From assembly GCF_900090045.1 (NCBI RefSeq), contig NC_041779.1, positions 1,699,001 through 1,763,000 of the forward strand: a DNA stretch of 64,000 bases, written 5' to 3'. The notes below the pieces were generated by a model. That model was not told the origin of the DNA and made no database searches. It saw nothing but the letters and a program-made list of their open reading frames with translations. Shown here piece by piece: positions 53,621 through 64,000 of this stretch (position 1 is its first letter; each line of letters begins with the position of its first letter). Position numbers and translations under genes: made by a program. Source of the stretch: Plasmodium malariae (lineage: Eukaryota > Apicomplexa > Aconoidasida > Haemosporida > Plasmodiidae).

Positions 53621-54616
53621 ATGGAACGAAGTGTTAAGATACACTTATTTATTAAAATTTCTGAGTTTATCCTTATAACGTGGATATGCCATTTTATGAA
53701 TCATGTGGTACTATTATATTAATCATATATGAATTATTTATATTTTTCTAGTTTATTTTTACTAATACTTTTTTAGAATGAATATATATATATACTTTAA
53801 ATAACAATTATATACTTTTTTTAGTGTATTCTTAAGAAAAATATGGAAAATAACTGCACGTTTAATAGAATATTAAATACAAGAACATATAGAATACTTT
53901 CAGAAACTAAACAAGATAGATATTCATATATTGTAAGGTTAAAGGAAAAAACACAAAATAATGATATACGGAAAGAAGAAGATATATTTATTAATGGAAA
54001 GAAGGCTCCAGAAAAACGAAAGCAATTAAATGGAAGTTCACAAAAAAATGACAGATGCAATAAGCAAGTTATGAAAAATAAATCCTATATATATGAAACA
54101 AAAAAATATTCTCATCTTGAAAAAAAAATATTCAAAGAACTGGATTATATAGATTTTCTTAAAAATAACAGGATAATTAATGATAAAACTTACAAAGAAA
54201 TAATACGTAAAAAATTTGCCTTACGAATTTTTTTACCAATAATAATATTATTATTATTGTCATTGTCACTCATATTAGATTATTCTGGTTCATTTGGACT
54301 TAGGAAGTTGTTGTTTAAGGTGTTGAAAATTGCTTCAGAAAAGTGGTATTCCAAATTACAAGATTTTCTAAAGAATTCACCTGTAGGTGCCTTTTTTAAG
54401 TTAGTGCAAAGAGAAGAATTTAAAGAAATAAAGAAAGCTGGAACGTCCAGTATGAAGAAGGTAAAGGTAGTATATGTAGATTGGGTAAGAGGTTTTATGG
54501 GATTTTTAATATATTGCATACCTTTCCTTATTTTAGGTGTTACAATTATATCGGCGGTTTTTTTCTACCATAAAAAAGTTAAGAAATATGAAAAAATTAA
54601 GTACAGAAAAAGGTAA
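53621..54616 (+). CDS. fam-m: fam-m exported protein with canonical PEXEL (two exons)
   Basis: Exons are 53621-53707 and 53825-54616 (GTACTA donor, TTTTTTAG acceptor, phase 0), 292 aa. Exon 1 ends T-W-I-C-H-F-M-N-H-V. Exon 2 starts C-I-L-K-K-N-M-E-N-N. It carries R-T-Y-R-I-L-S-E (residues about 49-56), whose R-I-L-S-E is a full RxLxE PEXEL motif, the only one among the eight intact exported genes here. The fam-m core reads K-K-Y-S-H-L-E-K-K-I-F-K-E-L-D-Y then I-D-F-L-K-N-N-R-I-I. Helices lie at about 162-181 and 252-276, separated by a long Lys/Glu-rich loop of about 70 residues. The tail is F-Y-H-K-K-V-K-K-Y-E-K-I-K-Y-R-K-R. Predicted exported to the infected red cell; molecular role unknown. 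Closest relative in the window is the 25.25 kb gene. Confidence 0.92.
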
Positions 54617-56799
54617 TAATAGTGGAAAGAAATATTTCTCTTTCTTTAATGATCTATTTAATTTAAAGTAATAATTTTAATATTCTCAGTGCTATAATTA
54701 ATAAATATGCGAAAAATTGCTTTAATCTTATAGATGCATTTACTTAAAGATTTCATTTTTGCTATAAAACAGTGAAGTATACATATTCGTAGATTTTTTT
54801 TACATTTGAAGATATTAATATTTTTCAATTTGTCTTGCAAACATTAGTTTTAGATTGACTAAATATGTTGGTTTAATAAATAAATTTTCATAAAAAATAT
54901 AAGTGAATCAAAATGAAAAGGTAATAAAACAATTCTCATTATATTATTATTGTGTAATAATGTATATTCGATGTAAAAATTGTTTCTTTATTTTTTTAAT
55001 ATAATAGTAATATAAAATGATTACTTATGTATTTTCTTAAGAAAAGGTATTATTAATTTTATATTAGTAATAAATATTTTCTTTTTTATTTTAAATGAAA
55101 TAAAAAAATATATATATTACTTTTAATTGATTTGTATATATATATTGTTTTTAATAAGGAAAAAACATAAATATTTATTGTATAAATAATGTTTTATAAG
55201 AAATAATTTATGGAGCATACTTATAGTATAAAGTTTTCTGAAGTAATTTTAGTTTTTTCTGCAAGGTATAAATTTGAAATTATAATTATGCCACAACAAA
55301 AGATCCTTATTTTATATACATAATCTACAATTGTTTAAGATCTTATTGTTTGCATGTTTTTACAGTTAAATGAAGAATTTAAAACATAAAATATTTTATT
55401 ATTGTGAATATTTCTGTTATAAATTAAATTTAGAATATGTTAACTATATATATATTTTAATGAAAATTTATAAAAAAATAACGTACAAAATTTAAAAAAA
55501 AATTATATATATATAAAAAGCTAAATATATAAATTAAATGTAATAGTATATTATTGGATAATGTGAATAAAGTCTTTTTTTTTTTTTTTTATTATAGTAA
55601 AATTTTAAGCAATATATAGCTGTGCAAATGGTTAAATTATTTTTAGGGGTAATGAAAAAAAATATGTATTTTACTCAAATATATGATCATGTGTATGTTT
55701 CTTTATATATTTGTACTGTTTATTTTTATGTTTATACATATAATAAATAATGAATTAATATGATTTTAGGGATATATAAAAATATATATATATATCAAAA
55801 TGAAATTACTAGTTAAATTATTTTTATATTATAGTGCTCCTTTTTTAAATAAAATAATATTAAATGAAAAGTGTTACTTATTATATAGATATTCCATAAT
55901 TACTTGACAAAGATTTTTTGGTTAGATAAATTTTAATTATTTCTATTTAATAAATTAAGTTATATTAGTTGTACAAGTTTTAATTGAATTACTGTAAGTT
56001 ACATGATTTTACATAGAGCATTTTTATTAGTAAATTTCATGATTATATTTCATTCATAACATATAACTTTTTATAGATTAAAATGAAGGTATAATATCAA
56101 TAGATATTTTAATTTTCTTACTTTACATGCATAGTAGGTTATTATTTGATCAATTAAATAGGAAATAAGTTTTTTTTTTTTTTTTTTTTGCAAAAATATG
56201 CTTAGGACGTGGAAAATGTTAGAGTAACATATATGGAATATTCCGAATGGTTAATGTGAATAGATTACTAATAATTGTTTTAGCATAAAATATTTATATG
56301 TATATATTTTTGTAAATATTTAGTACTATTGTATTATATTAAAATATTTTCTAGCGTGTATATAACATATATATATGTGCATGTTAAAAAATTCGATTAC
56401 AATAATATTTTTTCATTTTTTTTTTAATTTTTTCTAAACCTTTTTTATATATTTGTATGTATATATGAATAAATTATGTATATTTCTTATTTGCATGAAC
56501 TTATAAAGGGTTATATGGGTTAAATTTTATTTTACCTTTTTACCTAAATATTTTAGTTCACTCTTTTATCTCGCATATAAACTATTCCCTTTTACTCTAC
56601 TTTTTTGCATTTTATATTTAAAAAATCATAATTAAAAAAAAAAAGTTATTAAATTTTAAGAAAATTAATTTGTACAGGTATTTTTATAAAAAAGGAAAAA
56701 GCTGAATTCCCATTTTATCATTGTGAAAATATGAATGAACTATGAATAGAGTGTTAATCTGTTACAGTGATTGTTGTAATATACGTATATTAATTGTAA
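54617..56799. other. intergenic after fam-m
   Basis: The first few hundred bases resemble 26.25-26.6 kb. A version of the downstream element stands near 55157-55182. No coding segment was found. The stretch at 55630-55800 looks superficially like an exon 1/intron remnant but is too degenerate to call. Confidence 0.55.
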
Positions 56800-58387
56800 A
56801 TATTATGTTGCTTTCTTTTCTTGCTATTATATTAGTTTTACCTCTAAATAATAAAGGAGATTGCATGAAAATATTTTGGTAGAGCAGAAAATTGAGAATA
56901 GAGAGTATAAGATGTACAATATAAGAATAGCAATATTAACATAGTGAACAACGTTCTCTCTTTTTTCTAGGTTACCTACGTCCTTATGAGAAAGGTATAA
57001 TTTTAATAAAAGGATGTAAAGAAGAAAAGGAGAGAACGGAGAATAAGCAAAACGATAGCTGAGAAACCAAGCAGAAGTAAAAGTTGAATAAATGAAAACA
57101 AGAATCATAAGAAAAAAAAAAAATAACTAAGTATAACTTTGTATGATGACAAATATATAAGTACAATGTTCATTTTAAAATCTTTTTTGTTTTTTACTTT
57201 GTTTTCCATGGTGAGTGAATGATTAGAAATGTATTCTTGAAATAGAATAAGATGGGTATAAATGGTTAATACAAAACAGTTATGAAAAACACTTGTAAGT
57301 TTAAGTGTTTACCAAATTTTTCTACTTTTTATTTTCTTCTCTTAGTTCGTTTGAGGAGGTCAATATCTGAGAAAATTAATGTGCAATTATATACTCTAAT
57401 GGGATTTGTGGGTATAAAAAATGAAATATATTTTTTGCGAAAGCTTTTTATTTGTTACATAAGCTGTTACACCGTGTAAATTTGTATGTTTATATATGTG
57501 TGTATATGTGGATATATATGCCCGCATTTCTAGAATGATAAGTACTCTTACTTTTTCTGTATTTGTGCCTTTCTATGTTTGATAAAATGAATATTTATTT
57601 TTGTACCTAGTAAAATACTTTTTATTATTTGTTCATATTTTTAAAGGTGTTGATACAAATTTTTTCTTATGTACAGAGTTCACATAATAAAATTGGAGCA
57701 AATACACGAAATAAAATGCATATGATACAAAATGCTTTATATTTTTCCCATTAAGGTTCATTTCAGAAATTTCTTAATATGAATGTGTTTCATATGTACA
57801 TGTGTAAAATTTTTTTTACGTTATTGTTTCTATGAGAATTATTTTATAAAGACGTTAATGTGTATATAATTCACTTAAAACAAAATAAAACGTCTAATAT
57901 ATATATCAACTGAAGGTAATTTAATGTATATAAATAAGTGAAGTAGTTTGAGGATACAGTTATGAGAATGCATACATATTTTCATAAAATATAATAATTC
58001 ATAATTAAATGCTTACGTATGCATATAGATTGAACTTATGTGCATATAATTTATTTTTTCTTTTTCATGATCTTTCCTTGTACGTGACAGAACATTTATG
58101 TGGAATTGTTATAAATGAGTACGCATGTATACATATTTATATACAAACATTTGTAAGTTATAATTTTTTTTACAATTTCTTGAACATATTACGATCTTAT
58201 GTCCCCACATGACAGGTAAGTCTACGTAATATTTTATATATATAGTATAGAACGAGTAAATTAATGAAACTCTGATATATATCAAGGGATAATATCAACA
58301 ATGAATAATGTTCATTGAAATAGATATTTCATCTAAGGATGTTAATAAAGAAAATGAATGAGAAAAACTATATAAGGTACCTGAAGA
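56800..58387. other. GC-richer, CpG-bearing island, possible 5' region of the small gene
   Basis: Base composition is visibly less AT-rich than the flanks, with frequent ACGT/CATAC/TGCATA strings like those of intergenic DNA between Plasmodium chromosome-core genes. It contains short open frames (57282-57479, 58009-58212 and one on the - strand at 56827-57108) without family resemblance. It also has a perfect 5' splice site CAG|GTAAGT at 58213-58220. It may be untranslated leader or additional small exons of the following gene. Confidence 0.45.
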
Positions 58388-59046
58388 ATGCGTGGTTTAA
58401 ATTTATTAGTTGCCAAGATATTTCCTTTAGCACCAGCTCCACTTTATATTGAGTCAAAGGTACAAACGTACTTTTAATTACCTTTATTAATGATTTCAAT
58501 ACGTAGTGTTAATTAGAACATACGTTGTAAGTATTATGTGATTCAATACGATTAATGAAAATGAGTAATGTGTGAACGTATAAAAAGAAAATGTAAAAGT
58601 TATTAGTTCGTCTTAGTGCGATGGAACAATGTTTATACATACACATGTATACATATATGATGCACTTATGAGTACGTGTACATGCTTATAATATTCAACA
58701 TCCATAGATAAGCATGTAAGCACGTATGTACATGTAATAATGCAAAGTATGTGAAAATAACATTTATATGCAAATATTCATATAAAGAATTAAATCATTT
58801 GAAACTTAAGAAAAAAAAGGTTATACCATATTGTTTTTATTTTTTTTATATTTATGTAGATATAATATTAGATAAATGTATATAAACTTGTTTGTAATAT
58901 TAAACTGTTATATGTGTTTACAAAAATAAATTACTTAGAAAAAATAAATGTCCGTAAAATTCTAGACTAGGATGAAAGACGCATGGATAAAACTCGTAAT
59001 TATCCTCATTTGGGGTATGATTTTAAAATATTTATATTTTTATTAA
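58388..59046 (+). CDS. small spliced membrane protein, unrecognised, non-subtelomeric in character
   Basis: Exon 1 at 58388-58459 reads M-R-G-L-N-L-L-V-A-K-I-F-P-L-A-P-A-P-L-Y and four more codons, then AAG|GTACAA. Exon 2 at 58966-59046, after TTCTAG, is in phase 0 and reads T-R-M-K-D-A-W-I-K-L-V-I-I-L-I-W-G-M and a short hydrophobic end; total 50 aa. A TGA lies two codons before the ATG. The Ala/Pro codons (GCC, CCT, GCA, CCA, GCT) make exon 1 far less AT-rich than any neighbour, which suggests selection on the protein. One membrane helix is predicted in exon 2. An upstream mini-exon (58199-58215, M-S-P-H-D, donor CAG|GTAAGT) could join in phase either to a weak acceptor before 58387 or directly to 58971. 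I do not recognise the protein. Small mitochondrial or ER membrane subunits have this size and shape, but that is only analogy. Confidence 0.45.
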
Positions 59047-59824
59047 ATTACTGCAGTTAGACACATAGTATTGTCAGTTCTGTAGAAAAGATTTATTAGT
59101 TCTATAATCAGGATGGCTGTAAAAATACTAATTAATGAAAAATCAAGAAGATATTAATTTTTCTGAAAATATGCATAACGATCCATTAATTTTTAAACGA
59201 AATATTAAAATAAAAAAATCCATATTCCTTATTTTTATTATAACATTAAGAACTTGTTAAATTAAAATAATCCTAATTTAGTATTACAATAAGCATATTT
59301 ATGTAAAATGAATATTACAAGTGATATTATATCTACAACAATTTAAAAAATATTATGGGATTAATATAAATATATAAATATATATAATAAGTATATATGT
59401 GTTTAATATCTCTACTCCCTCGTGACATAAGTGTTAACTTAGGAACTAAAATATTTCAAAAAAAATGAAAAATAATTATTGAATATTTTTTCATTCTTCT
59501 GAATATGTATAATTATTCAATTTAAATTAACGCGAATAATTTTAATAGATACAACTTGCATAAAATAATTTAGGAAAAAACAATGTTCCTAAAAATTATC
59601 AACTGCATTAATTACATGCATATTAAGGAAGCAACTATAAAACGAAACTTATAAGTTTATTTAATTTTTATCATTATATATTATGCATAATAGATAGTAC
59701 TATTAAATAAGTTTCTCACTTATACTTTTTTATATGAGCAAGAATTTATAATTTTTGGAAGAATTTTGAATATCCAAAAGAAAGGGTCACTTAAGGATCC
59801 CGAACAAATAATATTTTAAAATAT

Positions 59825-59874
<50 letters not shown>

Positions 59875-61414
59875 CTATATAAGAATATATAAACATGAAA
59901 AAATGATATAAAAATTAATTATCTTATTTTTGTCATATAATGTAGAGTTATATGCATCATATAAAATATTAAAAATTTAAAGATTTTATATATATTTTTT
60001 TTAATTAATTATTTTTTAGAAACGTATTTGCCTTACATGAATTAGAATCAATTTATTATTGTACAGTAAAGTTATTATATTAAATATATTATATTTTTAT
60101 AATGAATTCCATTTACTATATTAAACAGAAATTATTTAATATAAATATTTCTGCTTTTATGACTGTATTCATAAAATATTTAATTTATTTTATTTAAGTT
60201 AAATAAAATTTGTAAATTAATATAAAATTTTGGGTATATTTATTTATAAATCCATAAAAAATATACAAAGTTATTTTCTCCGTAAAAATATCAAAAAGAA
60301 ATATAATGCATTAAAGATTTTACTAAATTTTATTATATATATTTTTATTTATAAGTTGTTTGTATTTCATGATAATATTATTTTTTTTGTTGTAATTTTT
60401 TTTTTATTATCATAATTACTAAAAATGTTTTTTCTAATAAATTTATTTTTAGAATTTTTTTCCTTTTTTATTATTATAATTTTTATGGAACTTACAAATT
60501 TATGTTTTAAAAAAAACAAAAAGAAAAAATTATAAATAAATTGATTTTTAAATTTAAAAATTTTCTTTTTAATTATAATACATTTAATGTATTATTTTAA
60601 ATTATATGAAATTATAATATTCAACATTTAATAATATAATACAAATATATAAAAGTGTTATGTTTGATAGTATATTTTAAAATATAAATATTTTGAATGT
60701 TATCTAATTCCTGAGAAGAAAAATTTCCAAATTATTATGTAATAAAAGTTCTCTATGTTATAAATATATGACCCATGTTATATTATATTTTGTGCTGTAA
60801 AAAACAATGTCTTTTCTTTTTGGTCCTGTGCATAATAACATATTCTATACATTTATTTATCTTTTTCAATTATAAAATAGTATTTAGAAATATAAAATAT
60901 ACAAATAATTACGAATATTATTAGGAATTAGGCAAAAATAATTAATAACTATATTTCTAATGTATGCTTATGCACCTGTTCTCACAACATATATATATTT
61001 TTTATTCTAATTTTCAAATGAAATCATTTTACAAAAAGAAAAGGGTTCTCTATTTTATTATTTTGCTGTGAACCTTTGATAACTGATATTTTGAATTCTT
61101 CTGTTATACTGTAGTGTATACATGTATTGAGGATTCACTAAAATAATTATTATTTCAAAAAATTATTTAGCTGTTGATTTTCTGATAAATAACTTTACTG
61201 GAAATATTTACAATATTATTTTTAAATTTATATTTTTTTTTTTATACTTTTTATTTATATTTTATTTATACAAATTAATACTTTCTTAAGGAATAATATA
61301 GCAGCGCAAATAATTCTACACTTTTATCCGTACTTTGTGAATATACTGTGAATTTTTCTGCGACCGTTATATATATTATAAATTTCATTAATTCGAATAT
61401 AATTTGAAAAATTA
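59047..61414. other. intergenic, start of third block copy (A'')
   Basis: From about 59100 the sequence aligns with intergenic DNA at 3.3-5.5 kb and 31.5-33.8 kb, for example AATATTACAAGTGATATTAT near 59309 with its counterpart near 3510. No coding segment was found. Confidence 0.55.
59828..59873. repeat. TA microsatellite
   Basis: Longest uninterrupted TA run in the window, about 46 bases. It sits at the position where blocks A and A' have shorter TA tracts (about 3963 and 32330). Confidence 0.92.
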
Positions 61415-62239
61415 ATTCTTTTGTATCAGTTAAAATATTTATATTTGTCTTTTTTGTTTGGGTACGTTTTTATTTTAGTAATGCGTTATAATAACCTAGA
61501 ACAAAATTAGCCTTTAATTTTACGCTTTTTATGTTATAAAAAATATATGTACGCGTATATGGAAATTTTTTTGAAGCTTATTTAATATATTATAAATAAC
61601 AAAAGCATTTTTTATTAGTTTTAATATACCTTTAATAAATCTTTAGTTATAACCATACACGTGGAATTTAGACTGAAGGACTCTTATGTTGCTATCAGAA
61701 AATGAGAAGAGAGAATATAATATAGGATTGGTTATATGTTATTTGTATATAGATATGATGGTTAAAATAATAAAGATTATAATTTTGAATAAGAATATGA
61801 TGGAAATTTGTAGTGTAAACATAAATATAATTCAAGTATTGCAGTAAAAAAAATTGATTAAGAAGTAAACATATATGTTATGTAAACAATTTTCTGTGAT
61901 ATATATATTTATTTTTAAAAAATTATTATATATGTGTCTCGGTCATATATATATTCAAAATTAATGTACTGTGATAATTTTTAAAAAAAATTTATAAATA
62001 TTAAATATTTATAAGTACTACTTTAGCGTTTACTCCATAGGGATACTTTCTTTAATGGTATATATATATTTTTTTATTTCTCCTTACGTTAGGAAATTTA
62101 TTATAATTTATAGAAAAAATACTAAGACGATTATATAATTCTGAAGAGGGAGATACAAAAGTATTATTGTTAATTATTTAATTATGTATTTTAGTGTTTT
62201 TCTATATAATGGTAAATTTCTTAAAATAAGTTTATGAAT
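61415..62239 (+). pseudogene. broken PEXEL-type exported protein gene, copy 3 of 3
   Basis: The exon 1 remnant near 61415-61490 reads S-V-K-I-F-I-F-V-F-F-V-W-V without a start codon. Exon 2 debris near 61650-61860 contains L-L-S-E-N-E-K-R-E-Y-N, matching L-L-L-E-N-E-N-K-K-K-Y of the 33.9 kb copy, in a frame interrupted on both sides. The 3' end near 62185-62225 matches the terminal helix-coding DNA of the other copies (S-V-F-L-Y then V-K-F-L-K-equivalent). It is the most decayed of the three copies. Confidence 0.65.
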
Positions 62240-64000
62240 AGAAGTAAATAAAATTAAAGATCTGTTATAATTAATATAATACCATAAGAAATCATGTTCT
62301 TAATGTATATAATGAAATTTTTGTTTATACTTAATGAAATTGTTCTTAAAAAAAATTAATTGTTATATATTTATAAATTTTTTCCTATGGAACATGGATA
62401 ATATACAAAGGTAAATTGATACAGAAAAGTAGAAATATATATATTTAATATATTTAACAGTTTCTATATTTCTGTATTTGATTTAGTATTTTTATTAATC
62501 GTTTTAAAATAGTTAATTATCTCGATTTAACATATATATGTAATATATTTTTCTTGATTAATAATAATTTAATATTAACCTCATTAAATATTCACTAGAA
62601 AATATGTACACCATATTCAAAAATTATACCTGTAAACGTTTCGAGTATAATTGTATTATAACAGATATGTGATAGCACAATTTAATAAATAAAAATAAAA
62701 TCAGTATATCTTCATTCATCAACAGATATAATTTATATAATAATTTTTTTTTTTTTTAATAGTTTAAGTAAGCATTTGAATGATAATTTTAAACACTTTA
62801 TAAGGTTTTACTTCAAATATTAACTCATTATGTTGTTCTTTATTTAACTAAATCTAAATATTTCGCTTTTTGTGGTGATTTGTATTTTTTATTTAAAATA
62901 AACATGACGAATAAAAATTTATAAAATAAATATTATAAGATATACATTTTTCGTAACATATTTAATATAAAAATATTTTTACAATATTTTTATATATTAC
63001 TCATAGTTCATATATGAAATTACGAATAAATAAGATTATAATTTTCCTTTAGTGAATGGAATATTAATGAAGCATTATCAATTTTAGTATTAGTGAAACT
63101 TTATATTTAAATGAGGGACTTAAAGAAAAATTATAATTTTACTTTTTACTTATGTGGTTATTGAAGTCTATACTTTTTTATAAAAAATAATAAAATATTT
63201 TTGATAAAATATGTAAATAACGACGGATTATATTCATTTTTACATTTAGCATAATTAATATACTTTATACTATCGAGATTATTATTATGTTAATACACTT
63301 GATACAGACATTACTTTATTCATTTTTCATTTAATTTGTAATATATCTTTTAAATATACATATTTAATTATTAATAAAAATTAGATGATTTTGCAGAATT
63401 TTAATTTATATATAATAACATAATATATATATAATTAAATACCATGTCCTTCAAAAATTATATTACAAAAGTAAAAGGACAATCATTATTTATATTGAAC
63501 TCTATACTTATTTAGTATATTATTTGGTTTGTTATAAATATAATTTTTTTTATATATATTGTAGGTCATAAAAAATGTATAAGTTTATGTAGTAACCGAT
63601 GGAAATACTATAGATAATATAAAGTAACACAAAATATTTTTTTCTTCATATATTATTACTGTTACATTAATGGTATAAAAACATATATTATTTTAGAATT
63701 AATTTGTTTTTCAAGAGTATAATGTTCATAAAAATTATATAATTCATAGAAATACATTATTTAATTCACTAATACTTTTCTTACAATATAGAGTAATGTA
63801 TTATCTATATACTCTATATTCTATATATATTCAACATTTCGAAATATTAAGGAATTATATATGTATTGTTTTATTTAATATTGAAAAGAATCAATCGAAT
63901 ATTATTTAATTATATTATTAAATAAATAATTTATTTATTTTGAATATTTATTAATGAATTAATTTTGTATTATTTTAACTAAATTTGTTTCATTATAAAT
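62240..64000. other. intergenic to window end
   Basis: AT-rich, no coding segment. The part near 62860-63000 resembles 7060-7160 in block A. The stretch from about 63600 resembles fam-m upstream DNA (53.0-53.2 kb). Confidence 0.5.

Larger units (their letters stand above)
59090..64000. repeat. segmental duplication, partial copy A''
   Basis: Third occurrence of the block containing the repeated intergenic sequence and the PEXEL-type pseudogene, cut by the end of the window. It is more diverged from A and A' than they are from each other by eye. Near 63811 a CTATATTCTATATAT string like the proximal upstream element predicts another exported gene beginning just past the window end. Confidence 0.6.

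Noticed and set aside
53821..54060. Open frame on the - strand opposite the fam-m second exon (also 54280-54519)
   Set aside because: Antisense shadow of the fam-m coding sequence.
55630..55860. Possible exon 1 plus intron of another fam gene
   Set aside because: Only a short ATG-Val-Lys-Leu-Phe-Leu stretch matches, and no second exon follows before the island.
56827..57108. 93-codon open frame on the - strand with hydrophobic character
   Set aside because: The opposite strand is simply purine-rich here. No start context or homologue is recognised, but it was not excluded by a search.
57282..57479. 65-codon open frame in the GC-richer island
   Set aside because: No recognisable domain and no second exon. 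Retained only as a possible leader region of the small gene.
58009..58212. 67-codon open frame in the island
   Set aside because: Its stop overlaps a perfect splice donor used in a different frame, and the translation is Tyr/Phe/Leu-rich without motif.
60230..60415. 61-codon open frame, Phe/Ile-rich
   Set aside because: Low-complexity AT translation in intergenic DNA, with no counterpart kept in the related blocks.

Overview
The window is a Plasmodium subtelomere, most likely from Plasmodium malariae or a very close relative. By eye the DNA is about 80% A+T or more. The recognisable genes are short two-exon genes. A 28-29 codon signal-anchor exon typically reads M-E-Q-K...F-I-K-I...L-T-W-I-C-H-F. 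An intron of roughly 110-150 bp follows, then a second exon with a Y-R-[LI]-L motif, a lysine-rich middle, two transmembrane helices and a basic tail. This is the architecture of the exported fam-l and fam-m families, which are known as P. malariae-expanded families. Two pir (variant antigen) pseudogenes are also present. No telomere repeat, tRNA, rRNA, CRISPR or bacterial-type feature was seen. Every supported gene is on the + strand.

Layout. 1-14.5 kb (block A): a dead fam-l-like gene (1.05-1.9 kb), a dead PEXEL-type exported gene (5.56-6.47 kb), then two intact exported genes in tandem (9.48 and 12.43 kb). 14.5-28 kb: a long gene-poor stretch, two pir pseudogenes (18.7-20.3 and 22.0-23.3 kb) and an intact fam-m gene (25.25 kb). 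28-42.8 kb (block A'): a second copy of block A in the same order at a pitch of about 28.2 kb. It holds a divergent intact exported gene (29.2 kb), a dead PEXEL-type gene (33.9 kb), an orphan signal-anchor exon (34.9 kb) and two intact exported genes (37.77 and 40.73 kb). 43-56.8 kb: a four-exon membrane protein with a pir-like cytoplasmic tail (45.2 kb), a canonical fam-l (50.15 kb) and a canonical fam-m (53.6 kb). 56.8-59.05 kb: an island of visibly richer base composition with a small spliced gene unlike any subtelomeric family. 59.1-64 kb: the start of a third copy of the block (A''), with a third dead PEXEL-type gene at 61.4 kb.

Seven of the eight intact fam-type genes encode 253-292 aa proteins; the eighth (29.2 kb) encodes 233 aa. 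All are predicted to enter the secretory pathway and be exported to the infected red cell with two membrane passes and an exposed inter-helix loop. They share non-coding flanks as well as coding sequence: an element 750-850 bp upstream of all eight starts, a CTATAT-TCTATAC-like element 360-465 bp upstream of seven, and in five a sequence 530-570 bp after the stop. The repeating unit of this region is therefore gene plus promoter plus 3' flank. The points most worth a second look are the small gene in the GC-richer island, the three independently broken copies of the PEXEL-type gene beside intact neighbours, and the shared flanking elements.
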